Below, in pieces: positions 26,897-36,910 of a stretch of 56,148 nt of DNA. The position numbers and the translations under genes are program-made. Location: the NCBI GenBank assembly GCA_000989515.1, contig LBOM01000004.1, positions 1 to 56,148 of the forward strand. The letters are read 5' to 3'. Origin of the DNA: Candidatus Nomurabacteria bacterium GW2011_GWE1_32_28. GTDB lineage: Bacteria > Patescibacteriota > Minisyncoccia > Phycocordibacterales > UBA9973. Under the pieces are notes generated by a model. That model saw only the letters and a list, made by a program, of their open reading frames with translations, was not told the DNA's origin and ran no database searches. Position 1 is the stretch's first letter, and the number at the start of each line of letters is the position of its first letter.

Positions 26897-27913
26897 ATGA
26901 ATATGAAAAAAATAGATTTTCTAGCTATTGGAGATACTGTCGTAGATGCATTCATAAAATTAAAAGATGCACATGTAAACTGTAAGATAGACAAAAATGC
27001 CTGTGAGCTATGTGTACCATTTGGAGATAAAATCCCATATGATTCATTACATGTTATCTCTGCTGTTGGTAATAGTCCAAATGCTGCAGTTGCTGCCGCA
27101 AGACTAGGACTCTCTACAGCACTCATGACAAATATTGGTGATGATTTAAATGGAAAAGAATGCTTAGCCGTACTTGAAAAAGAAAACATAGACACAACAT
27201 TTGTAAAAATAGAACCAGGAAAACTTACAAACTATCATTTTGTACTTTGGTATGATGTTGACCGCACAATATTAATCAAACATCAAAATTATGAAAGACA
27301 TTGGCTAAACACTAAAGAAGCAAGTGATCTATCTTGTCCAACTTGGATATATTTAAGTTCATTGGGAGAAGATTCTCTACCTTTTCATTCAGAAATATCT
27401 GATTACCTAAAAAAACACGAAGATGTAAAACTTGCCTTTCAGCCAGGAACTTTTCAAATTAAATTTGGAACAGAAGCATTAAAGGATATCTATTCAAAAA
27501 CTGATGTGTTCTTTTGCAACAAAGAAGAAGCAGAAAAAATATTAAATATAGAAAGCAAGGACATATTAACTTTATCGAAAGGCATACAAGAACTGGGTCC
27601 TAAGATAGTGGTGATAAGTGATGGATCAAATGGTGCATACCTCTACATAGATAGAGAACTTTGGCATAATGAAATTTATCCAGATATAGCTCCACCAGTA
27701 GATCGTACAGGAGCTGGGGACGCATTTTCCTCTACGTTTACTTCTGCTTTATGTTTAGGTAAAACTCCTCTTGAAGCATTTTCTTGGGGACCAATAAATT
27801 CTATGTCTGTTGTTCAAAAAATAGGAGCACAAGAAGGATTACTTTCACGCGAAAAATTAGAAGAATATCTAAAAATTGCACCAAATGATTATAAAGTTAA
27901 TAAAATAAAATAA
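26897..27913 (+). CDS. PfkB-family carbohydrate kinase
   Basis: NSPNAAVAAARLG and DRTGAGDAFSSTF motifs. Confidence 0.9.
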   Translation: MNMKKIDFLAIGDTVVDAFIKLKDAHVNCKIDKNACELCVPFGDKIPYDSLHVISAVGNSPNAAVAAARLGLSTALMTNIGDDLNGKECLAVLEKENIDTTFVKIEPGKLTNYHFVLWYDVDRTILIKHQNYERHWLNTKEASDLSCPTWIYLSSLGEDSLPFHSEISDYLKKHEDVKLAFQPGTFQIKFGTEALKDIYSKTDVFFCNKEEAEKILNIESKDILTLSKGIQELGPKIVVISDGSNGAYLYIDRELWHNEIYPDIAPPVDRTGAGDAFSSTFTSALCLGKTPLEAFSWGPINSMSVVQKIGAQEGLLSREKLEEYLKIAPNDYKVNKIK

Positions 27914-27917
27914 TAAA

Positions 27918-28112
27918 ATGAATGAAGGATTTCCAAATGAAAAAAATATAAAAAAAATAGATGATTTAATTGAATCTAGACAAAAGCTCTCTATGGAGCT
28001 TGAAGGATTAAAAAAAGAAACAAATACAGAAAAAGAAATATTTAGAATAAATGAATTAGAAACAAATATCAAAGGAATTGAGAATCAGTTAAAAGAGATA
28101 GTAAATAATTAA
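27918..28112 (+). CDS. Small coiled-coil hypothetical protein
   Basis: 64 aa ORF immediately after pfkB, before terminator. Confidence 0.45.
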   Translation: MNEGFPNEKNIKKIDDLIESRQKLSMELEGLKKETNTEKEIFRINELETNIKGIENQLKEIVNN

Positions 28113-28119
28113 AATAGTC

Positions 28120-28152
28120 AAAGAAAAACCAGCTATTAGCTGGTTTTTCTTT
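28120..28152. terminator. Bidirectional terminator between convergent genes
   Basis: AAAGAAAAACCAGC-TATTA-GCTGGTTTTTCTTT. Confidence 0.85.
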
Positions 28153-29137
28153 TTAATACTTTTTCAACAGCAAGAATAATATCAGACACATCCATATGAT
28201 AATATTTTATTAATTCATCAGAAGTTCCTGATTGACCAAAAAGATTTTCAACACCAATAAATTCAATAGGTACTGGATAGTTTTGTACTAACACTTCTGC
28301 AATAGCCGAACCCATTCCACCATTTATCTGATGTTCTTCTACTGTTACTATTGCTTTACTTTCTTTTGCTAGTGCTATTATTGCTTCTTTGTCTATAGGA
28401 GAAATTGAAGATAAATTCATTACTTTTGTTTTTATTCCAATAGCCTCCAATTCTTTAGCAGCAAGTAATGCTTTATAGGTCAAACTACCGGTAGCAATGA
28501 TACCAACTTGAGCTAATCCAACATCTGGCATCCAATATATTTCTGCTTTTCCTATTTTATAAGGAGTTTCTTCTGTTGTAATTATCGGTGTTTTTTCTCG
28601 AGCTAAACGTAAATAAGCTGGCTTTTTTGTTTTAGCCAATACTAAAGTTGCCTTTTTTGCTTCTATTGAATCACAAGGAGAAACAACATCCATGTTTGGT
28701 ATAACTCGCATTAATGCAATATCTTCTAAAGCTTGATGAGTACCTCCATCAGGACCAACCGAGATTCCAGCATGACTTCCAACCACAACGACTTTTCTAT
28801 CATTGTATGCAATAGTTGTTCTTATTTGTTCCCAATTACGTCCTGGAGAAAACATCGCATAAGAAGAACAAAAAGGAATCTTGCCCATCGAAGCCATACC
28901 AGAAGCAACAGTCGCTAGATTTTGTTCAGCAACACCCATCTCTATAAATCTCTTTGGAAATTTTTCAGCAAATAAATACATCTGAGTAGATTCAACTAGA
29001 TCAGCACAAAGAGCTACAACATTTTCATCTTCTTCTCCTACTTTTAACAATCCAATACCAAAACCTTTTCTTATAGGTGCTTGTTCAACATCTTGATTAA
29101 ACATCTTAGGATTAAGTTTTAATTTAGGATTAAGCAT
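28136..29137 (-). CDS. Transketolase, C-terminal subunit (split type)
   Basis: VALCADLVESTQ, GMASMGKIPFCSSYAMF, SVGPDGGTHQALEDIALMRVIPNM. Confidence 0.9.
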   Translation of the reverse strand: MLNPKLKLNPKMFNQDVEQAPIRKGFGIGLLKVGEEDENVVALCADLVESTQMYLFAEKFPKRFIEMGVAEQNLATVASGMASMGKIPFCSSYAMFSPGRNWEQIRTTIAYNDRKVVVVGSHAGISVGPDGGTHQALEDIALMRVIPNMDVVSPCDSIEAKKATLVLAKTKKPAYLRLAREKTPIITTEETPYKIGKAEIYWMPDVGLAQVGIIATGSLTYKALLAAKELEAIGIKTKVMNLSSISPIDKEAIIALAKESKAIVTVEEHQINGGMGSAIAEVLVQNYPVPIEFIGVENLFGQSGTSDELIKYYHMDVSDIILAVEKVLKRKTS

Positions 29138-29990
29138 TTTTTATTTTGAAAGCTAAATCTTGTAATTCTTTTAGAGCATTTTCTGCTTGCTCTTTGTTTG
29201 GTGGCATACCATGCCATTTATAATCTCCTTCAAATTCTTTTATTCCTTTGCCAGGAATAGTGTGAGCAATAATTACAATTGGTTTATTAAATACCTCATG
29301 TGCTTCTTTTACTGCTTCATCTAAATCTTTGAAATCATGTCCATTAACTTCTATGACATACCAATTAAAAGCCCTCCATTTATCTACAATGGGTTCAAGA
29401 GGCATTACTTTTTCTGTATTTCCATCTATTTGAATATTGTTTTTATCTACAACAGCAATCAAATTATTTAATTTATTTTTTCCAGCAAACATGACTCCTT
29501 CCCAAGAATTTCCTTCATCTAATTCCCCATCTGACATAAAACAATAAATATATCTATCGCTGTCTTTTCCATCAATTTTATCAGCAAGCGCCATACCTGC
29601 TGCTTGAGAGAGCCCAGAACCAAGTGGTCCAGAAGAATTTTCAAGAAATGGTAAGTATTCTCTATGTGGATGTCCTTGTAAACGACTTCCTAACTTACGT
29701 AAAGTTTTTAATTCTTCAATAGGAAAATATCCCGAATATGCCATAGCTGCATAAAGAACTGGACAAATATGTCCATTTGATAAAACTACTCTGTCTCTCT
29801 CTTCCCATGATGGATTTTTAGGATCATGTTTTAAAATATGAAAATAAAAAAGTGTAAAAATATCTGCCATACCAAGAGATCCTGCTGTGTGTCCACTTTT
29901 AGCTTCTAGTAACATTAAAATAATACTCGTACGAATTTCATTTGCTTTTATTTTAAATTCTTTGATTTTTTCATCAGAAAGAAAAGTCAT
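29130..29990 (-). CDS. Transketolase, N-terminal TPP-binding subunit (split type)
   Basis: SGHTAGSLGMADIFTLFYF, MSDGELDEGNSWEGVMFAGKNKLNNLIAVVDKNNIQIDG. Confidence 0.9.
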   Translation of the reverse strand: MTFLSDEKIKEFKIKANEIRTSIILMLLEAKSGHTAGSLGMADIFTLFYFHILKHDPKNPSWEERDRVVLSNGHICPVLYAAMAYSGYFPIEELKTLRKLGSRLQGHPHREYLPFLENSSGPLGSGLSQAAGMALADKIDGKDSDRYIYCFMSDGELDEGNSWEGVMFAGKNKLNNLIAVVDKNNIQIDGNTEKVMPLEPIVDKWRAFNWYVIEVNGHDFKDLDEAVKEAHEVFNKPIVIIAHTIPGKGIKEFEGDYKWHGMPPNKEQAENALKELQDLAFKIKNA

Positions 29991-30043
29991 TCTTTTAATT
30001 ATAACAAAATAGATTTGTAAACACTATAAAAATAAAAAAAATA

Positions 30044-30748
30044 TTATAAATTTTTAAATTCTTCTATTGTTTCCATAATATCTTCTGAATTAAAAATAGA
30101 AGAACCAGCAACTAATCTATCTGCTCCAGCTTTTATAAGCAAAGATGCAGTTTCAATATTTACCCCACCATCTACTGAAATAACAAGATCAGGAAATTTT
30201 TCTTTTAGTATTTTAATATTATCTAAAACTTTTTTATCAAATTCTTGTCCCTGAAAACCAATCTTATTGATACCCATACATTGTACAAAATCAATATTTG
30301 AAATTAATGGAAAAATTCCCTCAACTGGTGTTTCTATGTTTATGGCAACACCTATTTCCATTAGTTCTCTTATGTAAATGTCTATGCCTTCCAAAAAATC
30401 TCCAAACTCTTTCAAATTCCCAACTGATTCAATATGAAAGATTATTCTCTTGGCTCCTAATTTAGTATAGATATCAAAATTTTTAACCGCATCAGATACC
30501 ATAAGATCTAATTCAAAATCAATATCTTCCCAAAAAGGCATACCTTCTTTTTCATTTAAAATCTTATTAAAATGTTCTTCTGTCGAAGTATTACCAAAAG
30601 CAAAATCAAAAGGCCAAGTTTTTGATGATACAAAAATTCCATCACAAATATCTATTTGCACAATAGGAACTATTCCACGTACAAAAGCAATCTTGTCTTT
30701 TAGATCTTCATAATTTTTCGGTAATATTGCTGGAACTATTTCAATCAT
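30044..30748 (-). CDS. rpe: Ribulose-phosphate 3-epimerase
   Basis: VPAILPKNY, VQIDICDGIFV, VDGGVNIETASLLIKAGADRLVAGSSIF. Confidence 0.85.
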   Translation of the reverse strand: MIEIVPAILPKNYEDLKDKIAFVRGIVPIVQIDICDGIFVSSKTWPFDFAFGNTSTEEHFNKILNEKEGMPFWEDIDFELDLMVSDAVKNFDIYTKLGAKRIIFHIESVGNLKEFGDFLEGIDIYIRELMEIGVAINIETPVEGIFPLISNIDFVQCMGINKIGFQGQEFDKKVLDNIKILKEKFPDLVISVDGGVNIETASLLIKAGADRLVAGSSIFNSEDIMETIEEFKNL

Positions 30749-30754
30749 TTATTT

Positions 30755-31228
30755 TTATATTTTTATTTGATCTATCTTTTCTAAACGACGAATATGTCTT
30801 TCATCAAAACTAAAAGGAGTACCAAGCCAAAGAGCAACAGTCTCCATCATGCTTTCTTCTGTAAAATATCTAGCACCAAGAGAGAGAATATTAGCATTAT
30901 TGTGTTGTCTTGATCTAACTATTATATTTGATTCATTGTCTACGACACATTCAGCCTTACCATAATAAGCAACTGCTCTTACATTTGGAAATCTATTGGC
31001 AGCTATTGCTTCTCCTTCTCCTGTGCCACCTAATATTATACCAACTGACTTCGTTGGGTTAATAGAAATTTCTCGTGCAACTGGAATAACAAAATCTGGA
31101 TAATCATCACCCTCATTATATTCATATGCACCCTTGTCAACAACTTGATGACCTTGAATTTGTAAAAAAGAAACTAATTTTTCTTTTAATACATACCCAG
31201 CATGATCTGTCCCAATAAATATCTTCAT
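30755..31228 (-). CDS. rpiB: Ribose-5-phosphate isomerase B
   Basis: IFIGTDHAGYVLKEKL, GIILGGTGEGEAIAANRFPNVRA, RQHNNANILSLGAR. Confidence 0.92.
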   Translation of the reverse strand: MKIFIGTDHAGYVLKEKLVSFLQIQGHQVVDKGAYEYNEGDDYPDFVIPVAREISINPTKSVGIILGGTGEGEAIAANRFPNVRAVAYYGKAECVVDNESNIIVRSRQHNNANILSLGARYFTEESMMETVALWLGTPFSFDERHIRRLEKIDQIKI

Positions 31229-31267
31229 AATATAATAAGTATACCACTTTTAAAATATTAATAATAT

Positions 31268-32293
31268 CTAATTAATACTATTTCCTGTTTTTATTACATG
31301 ATCCACAAGAGTATGGGTATACCCCATCTCGTTGTCATACCAGCCCAACACTTTTACAAGATTACCATCCACGACTCGTGTCATTTCAAGGTCTGCAATA
31401 GATGCGTGAGATTCTCCTAAAATATCTGATGAAACTAATGGCTCTTTTGTAACAGCAAACAATTTCTCCCATTTTTTATCTTTTGATGCTTTTTCTAAAA
31501 TTTCATTTACCTCTTCTTTTGTAGTATTTTTCTTTGAAATAAATGTAATGTCTACGATTGATCCAGCTGGTACAGGAACTCTAATAGATATACCATCAAA
31601 CAATCCTTTTAATTCTGGAAAGGCTTCTGTCACAGCTATAGCAGCACCAGTAGATGAAGGTACTATATTTTGTGCAGCTGCACGACCTTCACGTAGATCC
31701 TTTTTACTTGGACCATCCACAAGTGCTTGTGAAGCAGTATATCCATGGACAGTATTTAAAATTGCTTTTTCTATTCCCAAAGATTCATGCAAAATAGCAA
31801 TTAATGGAGAAGCTGCGTTTGTAGTACAAGAAGCATTTGAAGTAATATCACAAGTGCCAAATTTCTCTTCATTTATACTAAGCAATATTGTCTCACCGTG
31901 AACTGATTGATCTCCACCCTTTGATGGAGCAGAAATCACAACCTTTTTAGCACCTTGATCAATATGAATTTTTGCTTTGTCGTAAGAAGTAAATAATCCA
32001 GTCGATTCTATTACGACATCAACATCTAAATCTTTCCAGGGAAGCTTCGTCGTATCTCTTTCAGAAATAAATTTAATTGTTTTTCCATTAATTACAAAAT
32101 TATTATCAACAACTTCTACTTCATGATTCCAGTTTCGATAAACTGTGTCATGACGCAAAAGATAAGCCAAACTTTCAATAGAGCCTAGATCATTAACAGC
32201 GACTATCTCTATTTCAGGTCTATCCCATGATATTTTTAAAAACGCTCTACCTATTCTTCCAAAACCATTTATAGCTACTTTTATTTTTTTCAT
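31268..32293 (-). CDS. gap: Glyceraldehyde-3-phosphate dehydrogenase (start moved to MKKIKVAINGFGRIGR)
   Basis: KVAINGFGRIGRAF, SNASCTTNAASPL catalytic motif. Confidence 0.93.
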   Translation of the reverse strand: MKKIKVAINGFGRIGRAFLKISWDRPEIEIVAVNDLGSIESLAYLLRHDTVYRNWNHEVEVVDNNFVINGKTIKFISERDTTKLPWKDLDVDVVIESTGLFTSYDKAKIHIDQGAKKVVISAPSKGGDQSVHGETILLSINEEKFGTCDITSNASCTTNAASPLIAILHESLGIEKAILNTVHGYTASQALVDGPSKKDLREGRAAAQNIVPSSTGAAIAVTEAFPELKGLFDGISIRVPVPAGSIVDITFISKKNTTKEEVNEILEKASKDKKWEKLFAVTKEPLVSSDILGESHASIADLEMTRVVDGNLVKVLGWYDNEMGYTHTLVDHVIKTGNSIN

Positions 32294-32362
32294 AATTTTA
32301 TATCTAAATTTTAATAAATACATTATATCAAAAAATAAACAAAATGTGCTATTATAATAAAA

Positions 32363-35300
32363 ATGTCAGAAGAAGATAAATCAAAATTTATACACCTACA
32401 CACACATTCACATTATTCCCTACTAGACGGGCTTTCTAAGCTTAAAGATTTAGTTGCACTAGCCAAAAAGAATAAAATGTCAGCTGTAGCTCTCACAGAT
32501 CATGGCAATATGTATGGTGCTATTGAATTTTATAAATTAGCAAAAAAAGAAGGTATCAAGGCTATTTTAGGAGTAGAAGCATATATAACTTCTGGTTCTC
32601 GAAGAGATCGAGCAGTCGAAAAAGATGGAGGTAAACGTTATTATCATCTAACTCTTCTTGCAAAGAATCTACAAGGATATAAAAACTTAATAAGATTAGT
32701 AACTATCTCAAACCTAGAAGGTTATTATTATAAACCAAGAATGGACAGAGAAATCTTGGGAAAATACAATGAAGGAATTATAGCTCTTTCGGGATGTCTT
32801 GGTGGTGAATTGTCGCAGAGTATAGTTCGTAATGATTTAGAAAAAGCAGAAAAAATTATTAAAGAACATCAAGAAATATTTGGTAAAGAAAATTATTTTA
32901 TAGAAATTCAATGTCATCCGTCTGTTGAAAACGACAAACACGTACGCGAAACACTTATTAGTCTTGCAAAAAAACACAATATACCAATAGTTGCAACACA
33001 AGATTCTCATTATCCATGTAGTGAAGATCATGATGCACACCATACTTTGCTTCAAATAAACACACAAGGCGACAGCAAAGAAAAATCAAAATTTGAATTT
33101 TCCAGTGATGATTTTTCTTTTTTTGATGAAAAAAAAGCGATGGAGCTCTTTAAAGATATACCAGAAGCCGTAACCAATACTCTAAAAATTGCTGATATGT
33201 GTAATGTTGAATTAGAACTTGGAAGTTGGGTTTTTCCTGATTTTAAAATTGAAGAAGGAAAAAGTTATGATGAAAAATTACGCGAACTCGCATATGATGG
33301 TTTTGAAAAAATCGGAATAGAAAAAACTCCAGAAACATTAGAAAGAGTAGAGTATGAACTTTCAATTATTTTTAAAAAGGGATATTCACCATACTTTTTA
33401 GTGGTTGGTGATTTACTAGACTATGCTAAAAAAAATGGTATTTTAACTACAATCCGAGGATCGGTCGCAGGTTCTATGGTTACATATCTTGTTGGTATAA
33501 CAAATGTTAACCCAATAGAATATAAACTTCCGTTTGAAAGATTTTTAAACCCATTTCGTCCATCTCCACCAGATATAGATATGGACTATGCAGACAATAG
33601 AAGAGATGAAATGATAGAGTATGCAAAAACAAAATATGGAGAAGATAAAGTAGCACAAATAGGAACATTCGGTAGTATGATGGCTCGTGGTTCGGTAAAA
33701 GATGTCGCTCGTGCACTTGGTTATCCTTATACCGTAGGAGATAGACTTTCAAAAATGATCCCAATGGGTTCACAAGGAATGCCCATGACGATAGATCATG
33801 CTATGGAAATAGTGCCAGAACTAAAAACAGCATACAAAGAAGAAAAAGATACAAAAAAAATTATTGATCTAGCAAAAAAATTAGAAGGTTCTGTGAGGCA
33901 TATTTCTGTGCATGCAGCTGGAGTAGTTATCGCACCAAAACCTCTATATGAATACACACCAACACAACTCGACCCTAAAGGTGGGAAAATAATTACTCAA
34001 TACGACATGCATAGTGTTGAAGATGCAGGACTTTTAAAATTTGATTTTCTTGGTATTAGAAATCTAGCAATATTAGGAGATGCAATTAAACTAGTAAAAA
34101 AATTCTACAATATAGAAATAAACATAGAGCGTATTCCACTTGATGATAAAAAAACTTTTGAACTTCTAGCCTCTGGACAAACAGAAGGATTATTCCAATT
34201 AAACGGTGCAGGAATGACAAGATATTTAAAAGAATTAAAACCTAGCTCTATCCATGATATTAATGCAATGGTTGCGCTTTATCGTCCTGGGCCCATGGAA
34301 TCGATACCAGAATACATAAAACGTAAACACAATAGAAGACTAGTAAAATATTTAGATCCAAGAATGAAGAAATTTTTAGGAGAATCTTATGGACTTATTG
34401 TTTATCAAGATGATCTTCTTTTTTGTGCAATAGAACTCGCTGGTTACAATTGGGAAGAAGCAGACAAATTCCGTAAAGCTGTCGGTAAAAAAATACCAAA
34501 AGAAATGGCAGACCAAAGAGAAAAATTTACAAAAGGTATAATTTCAAATGGACAAACTCCAGCATTTGCAGAAAAACTCTGGAAACTTTTTGAACCATTT
34601 CAAGCTTATGGTTTCAACAAGGCACATGCTGCTTCATATGGAAGAGTCGCATATCAAACAGCTTATATGAAAGCAAATTATCCTATTGAATACATGACAG
34701 CAATATTAACTGCAGAATCTGGAGATGTAGAAAAAATCTCTGAAATAATAAACGAGTGTAAGCATATGAACATACCAGTACTTCCACCAAACATAAATGA
34801 AAGTTATGGGGGTTTTACTGTAGTAAGAGATCAAGAAAAAAATATTAGTGAAAAAATAAGATTTGGATTTTATACAATAAAAAATTTAGGTACAGATATC
34901 TCAAATGCAATAATAACTGAAAGAAAAGTAAACGGAAAATTTAAATCAATTACTGATTTCTTGAATAGAATAAAACACAAAAATTTAAACAAAAAATCAA
35001 TGGAAGCATTGATAAAATCCGGAAGCATGGATGAATGGGGTGATAGAGGAGTCTTCCTTGCAAATTTAGAAGACATGCTCGCTTATAATAAAGAATCTGG
35101 AAATAAAAATGAAAATCAAATTTCTCTTTTTGGATCTCTTCCAGAAACAAACATAGAAACACTCAAATTAAAAGAAGCCACTAAGGCCAACCAAGCTGAA
35201 AAATTACTATGGGAAAAAGAATTATTAGGACTTTACATATCAGGACATCCATTAGATAGAATAAGAGAAAAATTAGAGAGTCGAGATATAAATATCAAGA

Positions 35301-35569
35301 AAATAAAAGAAGAAATAGGAAATGGACGAGAAGTGACAATCGCAGGAATAATAGAAACTTCTAGACAAGTCATAACAAAAAAAAATGACCGTATGGCTTT
35401 CTTAAAAATTTCAGACTTTACTGATTCTATTGAAGTAGTCGCATTCCCTTCTATTTTTAAAGAGTCTGTAGATATACTTGTCCCAGAAAAATGTATAGCA
35501 TTTTCTGGAAAGGTTTCTCTTAAAAACGGTGAAAAAAGTATAATAATGGAAGCTGTAAAAGAAATATAA
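32363..35569 (+). CDS. dnaE: DNA polymerase III subunit alpha
   Basis: PHP domain HTHSHYSLLDG, PPDIDMDYADNRRDEMIEY, FNKAHAASYGRVAYQTAYMKANYP. Confidence 0.95.
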   Translation: MSEEDKSKFIHLHTHSHYSLLDGLSKLKDLVALAKKNKMSAVALTDHGNMYGAIEFYKLAKKEGIKAILGVEAYITSGSRRDRAVEKDGGKRYYHLTLLAKNLQGYKNLIRLVTISNLEGYYYKPRMDREILGKYNEGIIALSGCLGGELSQSIVRNDLEKAEKIIKEHQEIFGKENYFIEIQCHPSVENDKHVRETLISLAKKHNIPIVATQDSHYPCSEDHDAHHTLLQINTQGDSKEKSKFEFSSDDFSFFDEKKAMELFKDIPEAVTNTLKIADMCNVELELGSWVFPDFKIEEGKSYDEKLRELAYDGFEKIGIEKTPETLERVEYELSIIFKKGYSPYFLVVGDLLDYAKKNGILTTIRGSVAGSMVTYLVGITNVNPIEYKLPFERFLNPFRPSPPDIDMDYADNRRDEMIEYAKTKYGEDKVAQIGTFGSMMARGSVKDVARALGYPYTVGDRLSKMIPMGSQGMPMTIDHAMEIVPELKTAYKEEKDTKKIIDLAKKLEGSVRHISVHAAGVVIAPKPLYEYTPTQLDPKGGKIITQYDMHSVEDAGLLKFDFLGIRNLAILGDAIKLVKKFYNIEINIERIPLDDKKTFELLASGQTEGLFQLNGAGMTRYLKELKPSSIHDINAMVALYRPGPMESIPEYIKRKHNRRLVKYLDPRMKKFLGESYGLIVYQDDLLFCAIELAGYNWEEADKFRKAVGKKIPKEMADQREKFTKGIISNGQTPAFAEKLWKLFEPFQAYGFNKAHAASYGRVAYQTAYMKANYPIEYMTAILTAESGDVEKISEIINECKHMNIPVLPPNINESYGGFTVVRDQEKNISEKIRFGFYTIKNLGTDISNAIITERKVNGKFKSITDFLNRIKHKNLNKKSMEALIKSGSMDEWGDRGVFLANLEDMLAYNKESGNKNENQISLFGSLPETNIETLKLKEATKANQAEKLLWEKELLGLYISGHPLDRIREKLESRDINIKKIKEEIGNGREVTIAGIIETSRQVITKKNDRMAFLKISDFTDSIEVVAFPSIFKESVDILVPEKCIAFSGKVSLKNGEKSIIMEAVKEI

Positions 35570-35578
35570 ATCAAAAAG

Positions 35579-36163
35579 CTAATTATACAAAGACATAGCT
35601 TTGTCTTTTCCCTCTGTTACAATAGTTTCAAGCGCTTGCGCTACTTTTTTAGAAAGTTTTTTAAGCTCAACTAATTCTTTTTCTTTATATTCACCCAGCA
35701 AGAATTTTAAGACATCTTTCTCCCCTTTTGGTTTTCTTAATTTTCCTGATGGTGTCTCAGGAGAAATTCCAATTCTTATTCGTACAAATTCTTTTGATTT
35801 TAATTTTTTAATTATTGATTCAAGACCATTATGTCCACCAGAACTTTTATCATAAGATATTTTCATTTTTCCGATGGGTAGATCTATGTCATCATAAATA
35901 ATTACGATATCTTTAAGATTTAATTTATGTTTATCTTTCAGAAAAGCTACAGCTACCCCAGAATTATTCATAAATGTAGTGGGTTTGATATATTCAGCAG
36001 GTTTACCTGCAATATAATCTTTATAAAAAAGAGCTTTAGTCCCAGAACTTTGTTTCCATTCAATCTTTTTACTTAAAATAAAATCAATAATCATAAAACC
36101 AGTATTGTGTCTACTGTTTTGATATTCTTCTCCTGGATTTCCCAAACCTACAATAAGCTTCAT
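35579..36163 (-). CDS. pth: Peptidyl-tRNA hydrolase (start likely MKLIVGLGNPG)
   Basis: MKLIVGLGNPGEEYQNSRHNTGFM, DDIDLPIGKMKIS, GGHNGLESI. Confidence 0.93.
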   Translation of the reverse strand: MKLIVGLGNPGEEYQNSRHNTGFMIIDFILSKKIEWKQSSGTKALFYKDYIAGKPAEYIKPTTFMNNSGVAVAFLKDKHKLNLKDIVIIYDDIDLPIGKMKISYDKSSGGHNGLESIIKKLKSKEFVRIRIGISPETPSGKLRKPKGEKDVLKFLLGEYKEKELVELKKLSKKVAQALETIVTEGKDKAMSLYN

Positions 36164-36263
36164 TTCTTTATCATAACAGAAAAAATAATTACGAATTAAC
36201 AATTACGAATTACAAAACAAGATTATACATACTGTCAAGACTTTTTTGTGTTAAAATAACACA

Positions 36264-36893
36264 ATGAATGAAAATAATGAAGAAATATCATCCATAGAAG
36301 AAATAAAAATTGAAGATAAAAATATCATAGAAAAATCAAAAAATAAGTTTGACAAACAAGCATTCTGGGAACTTATACGTTTTGCATTAATAGCTTTAAT
36401 TATAGTCATACCTATACGTGTTTTTATTGTACAACCTTTTGTTGTTTCAGGTTCTTCTATGATACCAACATTTGAAAATGGACAATACTTAATAATAGAT
36501 GAAATATCTTATAGGTTTAACGACCCAAAAAGAGATGAAGTAATAGTGTTTCGATATCCAAATGATACAACAAAATATTTTATAAAAAGAATAATAGGAC
36601 TTCCAAATGAAACAGTAGACATAAAAGGAAATATAGTAACAATAATTAATAAAAACCATCCAGATGGACTAATTCTTGATCAATCTTTTATTGAAAATAC
36701 TTCAAATAATAACACTCATTTTGAACTTAAGGATGATGAATATTTTGTAATGGGAGACAATAGATCCGCAAGTTCTGACTCGAGATATTGGGGAGCTGTA
36801 CCAAAAAATCTTTTAATAGGAAAAGTATTTTTACGTTTATTGCCAATAAATAAAATTGGATTGTTACCAGGCAATTATAAACAAGTCGAGTAA
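36264..36893 (+). CDS. lepB: Signal peptidase I
   Basis: FVVSGSSMIPTFENGQYLIIDEISYR, DEVIVFRYP, FVMGDNRSASSDSRYWG. Confidence 0.95.
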   Translation: MNENNEEISSIEEIKIEDKNIIEKSKNKFDKQAFWELIRFALIALIIVIPIRVFIVQPFVVSGSSMIPTFENGQYLIIDEISYRFNDPKRDEVIVFRYPNDTTKYFIKRIIGLPNETVDIKGNIVTIINKNHPDGLILDQSFIENTSNNNTHFELKDDEYFVMGDNRSASSDSRYWGAVPKNLLIGKVFLRLLPINKIGLLPGNYKQVE

Positions 36894-36910
36894 GTAGATT
36901 AAATTTAATC

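Noticed and set aside
32363-35569. Possible intein in dnaE
   Set aside because: ORF length and motif order fit an uninterrupted alpha subunit; no intein block motifs seen.
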